Below are positions 36,367-47,737 of a stretch of DNA of 64,000 nucleotides, one piece after another. Position 1 is the stretch's first letter. Each line of letters opens with the position of its first letter. The notes beneath the pieces are model-generated. The model was not told the origin of the DNA. It saw only the letters and a list, made by a program, of their open reading frames with translations, and did not search any database. The translations under genes were made by a program, and so were the position numbers. Origin of the DNA: Salipiger thiooxidans (GTDB lineage Bacteria; Pseudomonadota; Alphaproteobacteria; Rhodobacterales; Rhodobacteraceae); NCBI RefSeq assembly GCF_900102075.1, contig NZ_FNAV01000006.1, forward strand, positions 62,001 to 126,000, read 5' to 3'.

Positions 36367-37218
36367 TTATTCTGTCATGGCAGCAATGGCATCCGCTTTC
36401 GCGAGGATGCTTTGCGCGGTGGCCACGTGCAGGTTCTCGACGATCTTGCCATCGACGACCGCAACCCCCTGCCCCGCCTTCCCGGCGGCCTCGAAGGCCT
36501 CGATCTGGCGCTTGGCAAGGTCGATCTCGGCCTCGGTCGGGGCGAAGGCGTCGTTGGCGATCGCGACCTGCGCGGGGTGGATCAGGGTCTTGCCGTCGAA
36601 GCCCATGTCGCGGCCCTGGTCGCATTCCGCCTTGAGTCCCTCGTCGTCCTTGAAGGCGTTGTAGACGCCGTCGACGATGACGCAGCCCGTGGCCTTGGCG
36701 GCCAGCAGGCAGAGCCCGAGCGAGCTCTGCATCGGCAGCCGGTCGGCGCGGAAGCGCGAGTTCAGTTCCTTGGCGAGGTCGTTGGTGCCCATGACCATGC
36801 CCCAGAGCTGCTCGTGCGCGCCGATGGCGGCGGCGTTGAGGATGCCGCGCGGCGTTTCCATCATCGCCCAGAGCGGCTTGTCGGTGAGTTTCGCGAGCGC
36901 GTCGAGCTGTTCGGGGCTCTCGACCTTGGGCAGCAGGATGGCATCGCAATCCATGTCGTTGGCGGCGACCGCATCGTCCTTGCCCCAGCGGGTGTCGAGC
37001 CCGTTGATCCGCACGATCTTCGTGCGCTTGCCGAAACCGCCCTGGCGCAGCGCCGCGGCGAGGGTCTCGCGCGCGGCCTCCTTTTCTCCGGGCGACACCG
37101 CGTCCTCGAGATCGAAGATGATCGCATCGACCGGAAGCGTCCGGGCCTTGTCCAGAGCACGGTCCTTGGAGCCCGGAATATAGAGCACCGAGCGGTAGGG
37201 GCGCATCGTGAGGTCCAT
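36367..37218 (-). CDS. mcl2: (3S)-malyl-CoA thioesterase (CitE-like)
   Basis: Hydrolyses (3S)-malyl-CoA to malate and CoA, finishing the ethylmalonyl-CoA route after glyoxylate is condensed with acetyl-CoA. The 283 residues have the HpcH/CitE TIM barrel: RSVLYIPGSKDRALDKA, DAIIFDLEDAVSPGEKEAAR with metal-binding acids, IVRINGLDTRWG, LPKVESPEQL, MMETPRGILNAAAI and GMVMGTNDLAKEL. The size and the YIPGSK/GTNDLAKEL wording match Mcl2 of Rhodobacter rather than the longer lyase Mcl1. The ATG at 37218 has GGGAGGAG. Confidence 0.9.
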   Translation of the reverse strand: MDLTMRPYRSVLYIPGSKDRALDKARTLPVDAIIFDLEDAVSPGEKEAARETLAAALRQGGFGKRTKIVRINGLDTRWGKDDAVAANDMDCDAILLPKVESPEQLDALAKLTDKPLWAMMETPRGILNAAAIGAHEQLWGMVMGTNDLAKELNSRFRADRLPMQSSLGLCLLAAKATGCVIVDGVYNAFKDDEGLKAECDQGRDMGFDGKTLIHPAQVAIANDAFAPTEAEIDLAKRQIEAFEAAGKAGQGVAVVDGKIVENLHVATAQSILAKADAIAAMTE

Positions 37219-37380
37219 GTTTCTCCTCCCTCTCGAAGAAATAATGTTGCGTGGTAGAGGCCAGTTTTTTGCGAAAAGTGCAAGAGACTTTGTGCCGCGA
37301 CGCAGAAAAAAGCACCGCATTTGAGCTGTTGCGCCCTGGCAGGGGGTAACGCGCGGGTCCGTTAACCTTTCCTTGGACAT

Positions 37381-37400
37381 TGTTCCGCAGGCTCGGAACA
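37381..37400 (+). promoter_or_regulatory. Inverted repeat upstream of the small secreted protein gene
   Basis: A perfect TGTTCCG-CAGGCT-CGGAACA hairpin or operator in the 299-base gap between mcl2 and the next plus-strand gene. Elsewhere in the gap a TTGC-N7-GCAA element (near 37270) lies on the mcl2 side. Nothing else was recognised there. Confidence 0.35.
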
Positions 37401-37517
37401 GGCGGCGGAAACGGTCCCCGCCGCGGGAGCGAAGCCAACCGAAGCCGAGGGCAAGACAGGCGCGGGACGCGGACAAAGAGCCGCTCGGCCCGGCGCCACA
37501 GCCGAAAGGGCAAAGCG

Positions 37518-37835
37518 ATGAATGCGACGAAAGCAGTTACGACAGTCGTGGCGGCCGTGATCGCGGCGGTCTCCGCCGGAACGGCCCACGCTCAGAACCC
37601 CGCCTGCGCCCCGCGCGATCAGGTCGTCGAGAAGCTTGCCACGAAATACGGCGAGACCCGCCGGAGCATCGGGCTCGGCAGCAACAACGCGATGATGGAG
37701 GTGTTCGCCTCGGGCGAGACCGGCACCTGGACGATCACCGTGACCTCCGCCGCGGGCGTCACCTGTCTCGTCGCCAGCGGACAGGCGTTCGAAACCCTCG
37801 CCGAGGCGCTGCCGAAGCCGGAAAGCGACGCGTGA
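37518..37835 (+). CDS. Small secreted hypothetical protein
   Basis: A 105-residue exported protein. The signal peptide is NATKAVTTVVAAVIAAVSAG followed by TAHA-Q. The mature part has two Cys (NPACAPRD and GVTCLVAS) likely to form a disulfide, and a small beta-rich core (LATKYGETRRSIGLGSNN, ASGETGTWTITVTS). AAGGGC precedes the ATG. It resembles small periplasmic proteins common in this order; function unknown. Confidence 0.75.
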   Translation: MNATKAVTTVVAAVIAAVSAGTAHAQNPACAPRDQVVEKLATKYGETRRSIGLGSNNAMMEVFASGETGTWTITVTSAAGVTCLVASGQAFETLAEALPKPESDA

Positions 37836-37984
37836 CGCACGGCCGCACGATCCGTCCGAGAATCGAAGGTCTCGCGCCCGAGTGCCATTTTTGACGGCAA
37901 TCACGGCCCCCTCACGTGGTGATTTACACACTCTGGGCGGGCGCGACCGTTCGTATGCTAACCTATCGTTTTCCTTGTCTTTAG

Positions 37985-39070
<1,086 letters not shown>

Positions 39071-39076
39071 GACACC

Positions 39077-39102
39077 CGCCGGGGCGTGGTTCAGCGCCCC
39101 GG
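39077..39102. terminator. Hairpin between mdh and the convergent glycosyltransferase
   Basis: Stem GCCGGGGCG/CGCCCCGGC with an 8-base loop starts 7 bases after the mdh stop and covers the last codons of the convergent gene. It probably ends mdh transcripts; no T-run follows. Confidence 0.65.
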
Positions 39103-40143
39103 CACCCCCCGGATCAGTCCGGCAAGGTCCTCGGGACCGGTATAGCGCTTCGAGCCGCCAAACACCGGCGACTGCTCCAGCGTCCCCCCCTTCAGAAGCC
39201 GCTTGTAATGCTCCGAGCCATCCGCGTGCTGTCCCCGCTGCGCGATGTACTCGACCCCCTTGCGCCCGCGCGTGAGCGGGTAATGCAGGAAGGCGGCGAT
39301 GCTCTCGGAACAGCGCAGCGCGGTGTCGGCCTTGTGCGGGCCGCCGGCAAACCGCATCCCCCGCTTCCAGCGCAGCAGTCCGAGCTTGGTGCAGTTGAGC
39401 GAACCGCTGAAGAGCTTGCGCGACACCTTCCGCCCGAGCCAGCCCGCATCGGCGTTCACCGGCCGGTCGAGCCCGAAGCGGTTGCGCACCACCCAGGTCG
39501 CGAGCGGCCCCGCCCCCTTGGGCTTGGGGTAGAACAGCCGGTGCCGCGCGCCGCCGTTGAAGATGACCGGCGGCGACGGGTGTTTGGCCAGCACCTTGGG
39601 CGTGACCGGGCGCATGATGTAGCCCTCGGGAAAGCCTGCAGGTGCATCGAAGAACGGGAAACACTCGGCGAGGCTGCGGCCGCTGCCATCGGGATAGACG
39701 TGCTCGGACAGCGGCAGGTCGCCATACATGTCGATCATCAGCGTGAGCACCACCTCGGCGCCTTCGGCATCGAGCTCGGAGAGGTACGACCCGATCTCGC
39801 GCCCCTGCATCCCCGGGTAGACGAAATGCTCGTCGAGATCCGGCACGAGACTCCAGCGGCCGGTGCACAGCGTGTCCATGATCTCGCCGCGCCACTCCGC
39901 CTTGTCGGTGCCGAAATGCGAGTCCGGCTTCGGATGGAACACCGTGACGTCGGGCTGGGCCGCGAGGAACTCGGAGGTGCCGTCGGTCGAACGGTCGTCG
40001 ACGATGAGGAAGGTCGGGCGGCAGATCCGGCGGTAGTGGTCGAGGAAGTCGGCGAGGATGTTGACCTCGTTATGGGCCAGCGCGACCACCGGAAGCGCCG
40101 TTGAATCGTGCCGGTCCTCGCCGTATCTCACCAGTCTCTGCAC
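39091..40143 (-). CDS. Glycosyltransferase family 2-like protein
   Basis: A 350-residue protein of the GT2-like type (PF13704). The N-terminal half has VVALAHNEVNILADFLDHYR, FLIVDDRSTDGTSEFLA and a DLDEHF acidic motif that would bind metal and nucleotide sugar. The C-terminal half is rich in aromatic and basic residues and has no membrane helix. Similar genes occur singly in roseobacters. Acceptor and product unknown; a role in surface polysaccharide is possible. Confidence 0.82.
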   Translation of the reverse strand: MQRLVRYGEDRHDSTALPVVALAHNEVNILADFLDHYRRICRPTFLIVDDRSTDGTSEFLAAQPDVTVFHPKPDSHFGTDKAEWRGEIMDTLCTGRWSLVPDLDEHFVYPGMQGREIGSYLSELDAEGAEVVLTLMIDMYGDLPLSEHVYPDGSGRSLAECFPFFDAPAGFPEGYIMRPVTPKVLAKHPSPPVIFNGGARHRLFYPKPKGAGPLATWVVRNRFGLDRPVNADAGWLGRKVSRKLFSGSLNCTKLGLLRWKRGMRFAGGPHKADTALRCSESIAAFLHYPLTRGRKGVEYIAQRGQHADGSEHYKRLLKGGTLEQSPVFGGSKRYTGPEDLAGLIRGVPGR

Positions 40144-40276
40144 GTCCCGGGCCTCCGTTCGTCGCGGTTTCCTCCTCGATACCGCGACCGGCCCGAGCTC
40201 ACAATCGCCAACCGGACAGGCAGTTCGGCGTGATTCTGCCCGTCACGCGCTAACATCGGCGGGGTCCGCCGGTATT

Positions 40277-40307
40277 TGTGATCACAGCCCCAAAACGTGT
40301 GATCACA
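40277..40307. promoter_or_regulatory. Paired TGTGATCACA palindromes upstream of sucC
   Basis: Two perfect TGTGATCACA palindromes at 40277-40286 and 40298-40307, starts 21 bases apart, 113-143 bases upstream of sucC. The arrangement, and even the CCCAAAA-like spacer, match the pair before sdhC. The region also has GCTAACAT (40249-40256). Confidence 0.75.
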
Positions 40308-40419
40308 AAGCGAAAAAATTGCTCGCAATTCGCGGGGTCCGGCAATATTTCGACTGACGCAGGCCGATATGCATGGGTATACCGGCACCGAAATCGCAGC
40401 AAGACGGGAAGATTCTTTC

Positions 40420-41613
40420 ATGAACATCCATGAATATCAGGCGAAGGCGCTTCTGCGCGACTATGGCTGCCCGGTCTCCGACGGCCGTATCGTGCTGACT
40501 GCCAACGACGCCAAGACCGCCGCGGGCGAGCTCGACGGGCCGCTCTGGGTGGTCAAGGCGCAGATCCACGCAGGTGGTCGCGGCAAGGGCTCCTTCAAGG
40601 AATCCGAGGCTGGCGAAAAGGGCGGCGTGCGCCTTGCCAAGTCGGTCGAAGAGGCCGCCGAGGAAGCCAACCGGATGCTCGGCCACACGCTGGTGACGCA
40701 CCAGACCGGTCCGGCAGGCAAGCAGGTCAACCGCATCTACATCGAGGACGGCTCGGACATCACCTCCGAATTCTACCTCGCCCTGCTCGTCGACCGCGTC
40801 ACCTCGCGCGTGTCCATCGTCTGCTCGACCGAGGGCGGCATGGACATCGAGGAAGTGGCAGCCTCGACCCCCGAGAAGATCCTGTCGTTCTCCATCGACC
40901 CCGCCGTCGGCTACCAGGGCTTCCACGGCCGTCGCGTCGCCTTCGCCCTCGGGCTGTCCGGCAAGCAGATCCGCCAGTGCACCAACCTCCTCTCGAACCT
41001 CTACCGGATGTTCGTCGAGAAGGACATGGAGATGCTCGAGATCAACCCGCTGATCGTCACCACCGACGGTGATCTCAAGTGCCTCGACTGCAAGGCCGGC
41101 TTCGACGGCAACGCGCTCTACCGCCACCCCGACATCGTCGGCCTGCGCGACGAGACCGAGGAAGACCCCAAGGAACTCGCCGCCTCGCAGCACGACCTGA
41201 ACTACATCGCGCTCGACGGTGAGATCGGCTGCATGGTGAACGGCGCAGGCCTTGCCATGGCAACCATGGACATCATCAAGCTCTACGGTGCAGAGCCCGC
41301 CAACTTCCTTGACGTGGGCGGCGGCGCAACCAAGGAGAAGGTGACCGAAGCCTTCAAGATCATCACCTCGGACCCGAACGTGAAGGGCATCCTGGTGAAC
41401 ATCTTCGGTGGCATCATGCGCTGCGACGTGATCGCAGAGGGTGTGCTCGCCGCGGTGAAGGAAGTCGGTCTGCAGGTTCCGCTGGTCGTGCGTCTCGAAG
41501 GCACCAACGTGGATCTCGGCAAGGAGATCATCGCGAACTCCGGTCTGAACGTGATCGCCGCCGACAACCTCAGCGATGGCGCCGAGAAGATCGTGAAGGC
41601 CGTGAAGGGCTGA
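40420..41613 (+). CDS. sucC: Succinyl-CoA synthetase beta subunit
   Basis: ADP-forming succinyl-CoA ligase beta chain, 397 residues. The N-terminal ATP-grasp domain has [37 protein letters not shown] and [20 protein letters not shown]. The C-terminal CoA-ligase domain has [25 protein letters not shown] and [15 protein letters not shown]. First gene of the suc unit. A small ORF separates it from sucD. Confidence 0.98.
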   Translation: MNIHEYQAKALLRDYGCPVSDGRIVLTANDAKTAAGELDGPLWVVKAQIHAGGRGKGSFKESEAGEKGGVRLAKSVEEAAEEANRMLGHTLVTHQTGPAGKQVNRIYIEDGSDITSEFYLALLVDRVTSRVSIVCSTEGGMDIEEVAASTPEKILSFSIDPAVGYQGFHGRRVAFALGLSGKQIRQCTNLLSNLYRMFVEKDMEMLEINPLIVTTDGDLKCLDCKAGFDGNALYRHPDIVGLRDETEEDPKELAASQHDLNYIALDGEIGCMVNGAGLAMATMDIIKLYGAEPANFLDVGGGATKEKVTEAFKIITSDPNVKGILVNIFGGIMRCDVIAEGVLAAVKEVGLQVPLVVRLEGTNVDLGKEIIANSGLNVIAADNLSDGAEKIVKAVKG

Positions 41614-41700
41614 TCCGGGTGCGGTCGATGCAGCATATCACCGACGGCGTGGAACGTTCCGCGCGCGTGGCGTGTTCCCCCCGCAAAGGAGGACTCCGTC

Positions 41701-42051
41701 ATGTCGATCAAGCTGCCCGGCCGCAACACCCTGCCCACCGTCTCCGCGAAGCCGCTTCCGGCACGTCGCGACCGGCTTTTGCCGGTGGCCTATGCCGGCG
41801 GGATGCTCGCGATCGGAGCGGCTCTGCTGGTCGCCAAGCCGAAGTTCGGGCATGTTCCGCAGCCCAACCGCATGGGGGACGGACCGCGGCTCAGCCGCTG
41901 GCGCCGTGCCGCGCAGCGCGGTCGGGATGGCGTGCAGACCTTCGCGCCGGCCAACGTGACGGACTCCATCGGGCGTTCGCTCATGCTGGGGGGCGTTGCG
42001 CTCCTGCTGGCGCGGGCGCTGGACGAGATCGCGGGACGCGACGGGCAGTAA
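41701..42051 (+). CDS. Small membrane-associated protein between sucC and sucD
   Basis: A 116-residue basic protein with a very strong ribosome site (AAAGGAGG) 8 bases before its ATG. Two hydrophobic stretches ([20 protein letters not shown], about 26-46, and [19 protein letters not shown], about 89-107) flank an Arg-rich middle ([15 protein letters not shown]). No known family. Its place inside sucCD makes co-expression certain if the operon is intact. Confidence 0.65.
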   Translation: MSIKLPGRNTLPTVSAKPLPARRDRLLPVAYAGGMLAIGAALLVAKPKFGHVPQPNRMGDGPRLSRWRRAAQRGRDGVQTFAPANVTDSIGRSLMLGGVALLLARALDEIAGRDGQ

Positions 42052-42196
42052 CGGCCCCCCTTCCCTTCACCGAACAGAGCGGACAGCGCGCGCCCTTGGG
42101 CCGTGTGCTGTCTTTCCGTATCACCGGCCCGCGTCCCGCGGCGCCGTCTCAAAACGCGCGCCGCGCTTCCGCGGCCAACTAGGGAGAACGCCAACC

Positions 42197-43081
42197 ATGG
42201 CAGTCCTCGTCGACGCAAATACCAAAGTCATCTGTCAGGGCTTCACCGGCTCGCAGGGCACCTTCCACTCCGAGCAGGCCATCGCCTACGGCACCAAGAT
42301 GGTCGGCGGCGTGACCCCGGGCAAGGGTGGCCAAGACCACCTCGGCCTGCCCGTCTTCAACTCGGTCCACGAGGCCGTGCACGTGACCGGCGCCAATGCT
42401 TCGGTCATCTACGTGCCGCCGCCCTTCGCGGCCGACTCGATCCTCGAGGCCATCGACGCCGAGATCCCGCTGATCGTCTGCATCACCGAGGGCATCCCGG
42501 TTCTCGACATGATGAAGGTCAAGCGCGCCCTGATCGACAGCTCCTCGCGCCTGATCGGCCCGAACTGCCCGGGCGTCATCACCCCGGACGCCTGCAAGAT
42601 CGGCATCATGCCCGGCCACATCCACAAGCGCGGCAAGGTGGGCGTCGTGTCCCGCTCGGGCACGCTGACCTATGAAGCCGTGAAGCAGACCACCGACCTC
42701 GGCCTCGGCCAGTCCTCGGCCGTCGGCATCGGCGGTGACCCGATCAAGGGCACCGAGCACATCGACGTGCTCGACATGTTCCTCGACGATCCGGAAACCG
42801 AAGCGATCATCATGATCGGCGAAATCGGCGGCTCCGCCGAGGAAGAGGCCGCGGCCTTCATCGCCGAGCAGAAGAAGAAGGGCCGCTGGAAGCCCATCGC
42901 AGGCTTCATCGCCGGCCGCACCGCCCCTCCGGGCCGCCGCATGGGCCACGCCGGCGCCATCGTCGCCGGTGGCAAGGGCGACGCGGAATCCAAGATCGAA
43001 GCCATGAAGTCCGCGGGCATCGTGGTTGCCGACAGCCCCGCCACCCTCGGCGAGGCCGTGATGGCCGCGATCAAGGGCTGA
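42197..43081 (+). CDS. sucD: Succinyl-CoA synthetase alpha subunit
   Basis: The CoA-binding and phosphohistidine-carrying subunit, 294 residues. It starts [20 protein letters not shown] with the CoA-site GFTGxQG motif. Further on are [27 protein letters not shown], and the active-site His in [22 protein letters not shown] precedes the ATG. Confidence 0.98.
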   Translation: MAVLVDANTKVICQGFTGSQGTFHSEQAIAYGTKMVGGVTPGKGGQDHLGLPVFNSVHEAVHVTGANASVIYVPPPFAADSILEAIDAEIPLIVCITEGIPVLDMMKVKRALIDSSSRLIGPNCPGVITPDACKIGIMPGHIHKRGKVGVVSRSGTLTYEAVKQTTDLGLGQSSAVGIGGDPIKGTEHIDVLDMFLDDPETEAIIMIGEIGGSAEEEAAAFIAEQKKKGRWKPIAGFIAGRTAPPGRRMGHAGAIVAGGKGDAESKIEAMKSAGIVVADSPATLGEAVMAAIKG

Positions 43082-43090
43082 GCTATCTTC

Positions 43091-43122
43091 GTCCGCGGCG
43101 GGCAGTCCCGTCCGCCGCGGAC
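43091..43122 (+). terminator. Hairpin after sucD
   Basis: A perfect 11-base stem GTCCGCGGCGG/CCGCCGCGGAC with a 10-base loop begins 10 bases after the sucD stop. No T-run follows, so it may stabilise sucCD mRNA rather than end it. Confidence 0.65.
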
Positions 43123-43183
43123 ACGAAATCGTTGATGGGCCGGGACTTGCCTTGCCCGCTGTGACACGGAAGAGGAGCATCAC

Positions 43184-43213
43184 GAAAGGGACCCTGCCGA
43201 CGAGGTCCCTTTC
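43184..43213 (+). terminator. Hairpin in the sucA leader (possible attenuator)
   Basis: A perfect 10-base stem GAAAGGGACC/GGTCCCTTTC with a 10-base loop, followed by CTGCTGCTT, ends 38 bases before the sucA ATG. It could be a terminator separating sucCD from sucAB or an attenuator for sucA. Confidence 0.6.
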
Positions 43214-43251
43214 CTGCTGCTTCACCGATCGGTCAGAAAGGAAGACGCGCG

Positions 43252-46224
43252 ATGACGGATCAAAGCCCCAACGACCAGTTCCACGCCTCCAGCTTCATGC
43301 AGGGGGCGAACGCGGAATATCTTGAACAGATGTACGCCCGCTACGCCAACGACCCGAATGCGGTCGACGAGGCGTGGGCCGAATTCTTCAAGGCTCTCGG
43401 CGACGACGAGACCAGCGTCAAGAAAGAGGCGCAGGGCGCCTCGTGGGATCGTGCCGACTGGCCGCCCGCTCCGCAGGATGATCTGACCGCCGCCCTCACC
43501 GGCGAGTGGCCGATGCCCGCGATGCCCGCCGAAGCCAAGGGCGCCGGCAAGAAGATCGCCGCCAAGGCCGCCGAAAAGGGCGTCTCGGTGACCGACGATC
43601 AGGTCAAGCGCGCCGTGCTCGACTCGATCCGCGCGCTGATGATCATCCGCGCGCACCGCATCCGCGGCCACCTTGCCGCCGATCTCGACCCGCTGGGCCT
43701 GCACGGCCGCGACGCGCACCCCGAGCTCGACCCCAAGGCCTACGGCTTCACCGAAGCCGACATGGACCGCCCGATCTTCATCGACAACGTGCTCGGCCTG
43801 CAGGTCGCGTCGCTGCGCGAGATCATGGGCGTGCTCAAGCGCACCTATTGCGGCACCTTCGCCCTCCAGTACATGCACATCTCGGACCCCGAGCAGTCGG
43901 CATGGCTCAAGGAGCGCATCGAGGGCTACGGCAAGGAGGTGAAGTTCACCCGCGAGGGACGCCGCGCCATCCTCAACAAGATGGTCGAGGCCGAGGGCTT
44001 CGAGAAGTTCCTCCATGTGAAGTACATGGGCACCAAGCGCTTCGGCCTCGACGGCGGTGAATCGCTGATCCCGGCCATGGAGCAGATCATCAAGCGCGGC
44101 GGCAGCCTCGGCATCAAGGAGATCGTCTTCGGGATGCCGCACCGTGGCCGCCTGTCGGTGCTCGCCAACGTGCTGCAAAAGCCCTACCGCGCGATCTTCA
44201 ACGAATTCCAGGGCGGCTCGTTCAAGCCCGAGGACGTGGACGGCTCCGGCGACGTGAAATACCACCTCGGCGCCTCCTCGGACCGCGAGTTCGACGGCAA
44301 CAAGGTGCACCTGTCGCTGACCGCCAACCCCTCGCACCTCGAGGCGGTGAACCCGGTGGTGCTCGGCAAGGTCCGCGCCAAGCAGGACCAGCTCAATGAC
44401 GTCGAGCGCCGGCAGGTGCTTCCGATCCTGCTGCACGGCGACGCGGCCTTCGCGGGCCAGGGCGTCGTGGCCGAGTGCTTCGCGCTCTCCGGCCTGCGCG
44501 GCCACCGCACCGGCGGCACCATCCACATCGTGGTGAACAACCAGATCGGCTTCACCACCGCGCCGCACTTCTCGCGCTCGTCGCCCTACCCCACCGACAA
44601 CGCTCTGGTGGTCGAGGCGCCGATCTTCCACGTCAACGGGGACGACCCCGAGGCCGTGGTCCACGCCGCCAAGGTCGCGACCGAGTTCCGCCAGAAGTTC
44701 GGCAAGGACGTGGTCATCGACATGTTCTGCTATCGTCGCTTCGGTCACAACGAAGGTGACGAGCCGATGTTCACCAACCCGGTGATGTACAAGCAGATCA
44801 AGAGCCACAAGACCACGCTCACGCTCTACACGGACCGTCTCGTCAAGGACGGCCTGATCCCCGAGGGCGAGATCGAGGACATGAAGGCGGCGTTCCAGGC
44901 CCACCTCAACGAAGAGTTCGAGGCCGGCAAGACCTACAAGCCGAACAAGGCAGACTGGCTCGACGGCCGCTGGTCGCATCTCGACGCGCAGAAGGAAGGC
45001 AACTACCAGCGCGGCGAAACGGCGATCAAGCCCGAGACCATGGCCGAGATCGGCAAGGGGCTGACCACCACGCCCGACGGCTTCCCGCTGCACAAGACCA
45101 TCGGCCGCTTCCTCGACGCGCGGACCAAGATGTTCGAGACCGGCCAGGGCTTCGACTGGGCGACGGGCGAGGCACTTGCCTTCGGCTCGCTGCTGACCGA
45201 GGGCTACCCGGTGCGTCTCGCGGGCCAGGACTCGACCCGCGGCACCTTCTCGCAGCGCCACTCCGGCCTCGTGAACCAGGATGACGAAGAGCGCTACTAC
45301 CCGCTCAACCACATCCGCGACGGTCAGGCCCGCTACGAGGTCATCGACTCGGCGCTGTCGGAATACGCGGTCTGCGGTTTCGAATACGGCTACTCGCTGG
45401 CCGAGCCCAATGCGCTGACGCTCTGGGAAGCCCAGTTCGGCGACTTCGCCAACGGCGCGCAGATCATGTTCGACCAGTTCATCTCTTCGGGTGAATCCAA
45501 GTGGCTGCGGATGTCGGGCCTCGTCTGCCTGCTGCCGCACGGCTACGAGGGCCAGGGGCCGGAGCACTCCTCTGCCCGCCTGGAGCGCTTCCTGCAGATG
45601 TGCGGTCAGGACAACTGGATCGTCGCCAACTGCTCGACCCCGGCGAACTACTTCCACATCCTGCGCCGGCAGTTGCATCGCAGCTACCGCAAGCCGCTCA
45701 TCATGATGACGCCGAAGTCGCTTCTGCGTCACAAGCTGGCGGTCTCGACGGCGGCGGACTTCACCACCGGGTCGAGCTTCCACCGCGTCCTGTGGGACAG
45801 CGCGCAATCCGGCGAGAGCCAGACCCAGCTGAAGCCCGACGCCGAGATCAAGCGCGTGGTGATGTGCTCGGGCAAGGTCTACTACGACCTGCTGGAAGAG
45901 CGCGATGCGCGCGGGCTGGACGACGTCTACCTGCTGCGGGTCGAGCAGTTCTACCCGTTCCCGGCGCTGTCGCTGGTGAAGGAGCTGGAACGCTTCAAGG
46001 GCGCCGAGATGATCTGGTGCCAGGAAGAGCCCAAGAACCAGGGTGCCTGGACCTTCATCGAACCCAACATCGAATGGGTGCTGGGCCGCATCGACGCGAC
46101 CCACCAGCGGCCGCGCTACGTCGGCCGCGCCACCTCGGCCTCGCCCGCGACGGGTCTGGCCAGCCAACACAAGGCACAACAAGAGGCGCTCGTGAACGAG
46201 GCGCTGACCATCGAAGGGAACTGA
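43252..46224 (+). CDS. sucA: 2-oxoglutarate dehydrogenase E1 component
   Basis: Thiamine-diphosphate-dependent decarboxylase of the 2-oxoglutarate dehydrogenase complex; 990 residues, full length. It begins with the E2-binding N-terminal peptide [20 protein letters not shown]. Active-site regions are [17 protein letters not shown], the TDP/Mg site [14 protein letters not shown]...[10 protein letters not shown], and [10 protein letters not shown]. The transketolase C-terminal domain includes [13 protein letters not shown] and [24 protein letters not shown] lies upstream of the ATG. Confidence 0.98.
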   Translation: MTDQSPNDQFHASSFMQGANAEYLEQMYARYANDPNAVDEAWAEFFKALGDDETSVKKEAQGASWDRADWPPAPQDDLTAALTGEWPMPAMPAEAKGAGKKIAAKAAEKGVSVTDDQVKRAVLDSIRALMIIRAHRIRGHLAADLDPLGLHGRDAHPELDPKAYGFTEADMDRPIFIDNVLGLQVASLREIMGVLKRTYCGTFALQYMHISDPEQSAWLKERIEGYGKEVKFTREGRRAILNKMVEAEGFEKFLHVKYMGTKRFGLDGGESLIPAMEQIIKRGGSLGIKEIVFGMPHRGRLSVLANVLQKPYRAIFNEFQGGSFKPEDVDGSGDVKYHLGASSDREFDGNKVHLSLTANPSHLEAVNPVVLGKVRAKQDQLNDVERRQVLPILLHGDAAFAGQGVVAECFALSGLRGHRTGGTIHIVVNNQIGFTTAPHFSRSSPYPTDNALVVEAPIFHVNGDDPEAVVHAAKVATEFRQKFGKDVVIDMFCYRRFGHNEGDEPMFTNPVMYKQIKSHKTTLTLYTDRLVKDGLIPEGEIEDMKAAFQAHLNEEFEAGKTYKPNKADWLDGRWSHLDAQKEGNYQRGETAIKPETMAEIGKGLTTTPDGFPLHKTIGRFLDARTKMFETGQGFDWATGEALAFGSLLTEGYPVRLAGQDSTRGTFSQRHSGLVNQDDEERYYPLNHIRDGQARYEVIDSALSEYAVCGFEYGYSLAEPNALTLWEAQFGDFANGAQIMFDQFISSGESKWLRMSGLVCLLPHGYEGQGPEHSSARLERFLQMCGQDNWIVANCSTPANYFHILRRQLHRSYRKPLIMMTPKSLLRHKLAVSTAADFTTGSSFHRVLWDSAQSGESQTQLKPDAEIKRVVMCSGKVYYDLLEERDARGLDDVYLLRVEQFYPFPALSLVKELERFKGAEMIWCQEEPKNQGAWTFIEPNIEWVLGRIDATHQRPRYVGRATSASPATGLASQHKAQQEALVNEALTIEGN

Positions 46225-46228
46225 CACA

Positions 46229-47737
46229 ATGACGACCGAAGTGCGCGTCCCCACGCTCGGGGAATCCGTGACCGAGGCAACGGTGGCCACCTGGTTCAAG
46301 AAACCGGGCGACGCCGTGGCCGTGGACGAGATGCTGTGCGAGCTTGAGACCGACAAGGTGACCGTCGAGGTGCCCTCCCCCGTGGAAGGCGTCCTCGAGG
46401 ACATCGTCGCGAAGGAAGGCGATACCGTGGGCGTGGACGCGCTGCTGGCCAATATCGCGCCCGCTGGCGAAGCCGGCTCGACCACCGTCGAAGAGCGCCC
46501 CTCGGCCGCCAAGCCCGCCGCCCCCTCGGGCGACGCGGCCCCGGTCGACGTGATGGTGCCGACGCTGGGTGAATCGGTGACCGAGGCCACCGTCTCGACC
46601 TGGTTCAAGAAGGTCGGCGACAGCGTCCAGCAGGACGAGATGCTCTGCGAGCTCGAGACCGACAAGGTCTCGGTCGAGGTTCCCGCGCCCGCCTCCGGCA
46701 CGCTGACCGAGATCCTCGCCCCCGAGGGCTCGACCGTGGAAGCCGGCGGCAAGCTCGCCGTGCTCTCGAGCGGTTCCGGCGCCGCCGCCCCGGCCGCGGC
46801 CCCCGCCGCTGCCGCACCTGCCGCCTCCTCGGGCAGCAAGGACGCGGAAGACGCCCCCTCGGCCAAGAAGGCCATGGCGGAAGCCGGGCTCGACCCGAAA
46901 TCCGTGCAGGGCACCGGCAAGGACGGCCGCGTCATGAAGGAAGACGTGACCGCCGCGATCGCCGCCGCCAAGTCCGCGCCCGCAGCGGCCAGCGCCCCGG
47001 CAGCGGCCCCCCGCGCGCCGAGCCCGGCCGAGGACGCCGCCCGCGAGGAGCGGGTCAAGATGACCCGCCTGCGCCAGACCATCGCGCGCCGCCTGAAGGA
47101 CGCGCAGAACACCGCGGCCATGCTCACCACCTACAACGAGGTGGACATGACCGAGACCATGGCCCTGCGCAGCCAGTACAAGGAGCTGTTCGAGAAGAAG
47201 CACGGCGTGCGTCTCGGCTTCATGTCCTTCTTCACCAAGGCCTGCGTGCACGCGCTGAAGGAAGTCCCCGAGGTCAACGCCGAGATCGACGGCACCGACG
47301 TGGTCTACAAGAACTTCGTGCACATGGGCATCGCCGCCGGCACGCCCCAGGGCCTCGTGGTTCCGGTCATCCGCGACGTGGACAACAAGTCCTTCGCCGA
47401 GATCGAGGGCGAGATCGCCGAGAAGGGCAAGCGCGCCCGTGACGGCAAGCTCTCGATGGCCGAGATGCAGGGCGGCACCTTCACCATCTCCAACGGTGGT
47501 GTCTACGGCTCGCTGATGTCCTCGCCGATCCTGAACCCCCCGCAGTCGGGCATCCTCGGCATGCACAAGATTCAGGACCGTCCGATGGTCGTGAACGGCA
47601 AGATCGAGATCCGCCCGATGATGTACCTCGCGCTGAGCTACGATCACCGCATCGTCGACGGCAAGGGCGCCGTGACCTTCCTCGTCCGCGTCAAGGAAGC
47701 GCTCGAGGATCCGCGCCGCCTGCTGATGGATCTCTGA
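46229..47737 (+). CDS. sucB: 2-oxoglutarate dehydrogenase E2 (two lipoyl domains)
   Basis: Dihydrolipoyl succinyltransferase, 502 residues, longer than the ~405 of E. coli SucB because it has two lipoyl domains. Lipoyl-Lys motifs are [14 protein letters not shown] at about residue 43 and [14 protein letters not shown] at about 150. The two domains match at about 40 of 50 aligned positions. Ala/Pro linkers lead to the E1/E3-binding domain ([28 protein letters not shown]) and the catalytic domain with [13 protein letters not shown]. The stop codon overlaps the ATG of the next ORF. Confidence 0.97.
   Translation: MTTEVRVPTLGESVTEATVATWFKKPGDAVAVDEMLCELETDKVTVEVPSPVEGVLEDIVAKEGDTVGVDALLANIAPAGEAGSTTVEERPSAAKPAAPSGDAAPVDVMVPTLGESVTEATVSTWFKKVGDSVQQDEMLCELETDKVSVEVPAPASGTLTEILAPEGSTVEAGGKLAVLSSGSGAAAPAAAPAAAAPAASSGSKDAEDAPSAKKAMAEAGLDPKSVQGTGKDGRVMKEDVTAAIAAAKSAPAAASAPAAAPRAPSPAEDAAREERVKMTRLRQTIARRLKDAQNTAAMLTTYNEVDMTETMALRSQYKELFEKKHGVRLGFMSFFTKACVHALKEVPEVNAEIDGTDVVYKNFVHMGIAAGTPQGLVVPVIRDVDNKSFAEIEGEIAEKGKRARDGKLSMAEMQGGTFTISNGGVYGSLMSSPILNPPQSGILGMHKIQDRPMVVNGKIEIRPMMYLALSYDHRIVDGKGAVTFLVRVKEALEDPRRLLMDL

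Noticed and set aside
37915-37940. Degenerate TGTGATCACA-like site before mdh (GTGATTTACAC)
   Set aside because: Only a partial match and unpaired; not enough to include mdh in the proposed operator group.
43222-47130. Very long open frame antisense to sucA and sucB
   Set aside because: It mirrors two full-length, clearly conserved genes; its composition (Val/Asp/His/Arg-rich, low complexity) is that of an antisense frame in GC-rich DNA. The same applies to long antisense frames over mrdA, ecm, ghrA, lpdA and tpa.
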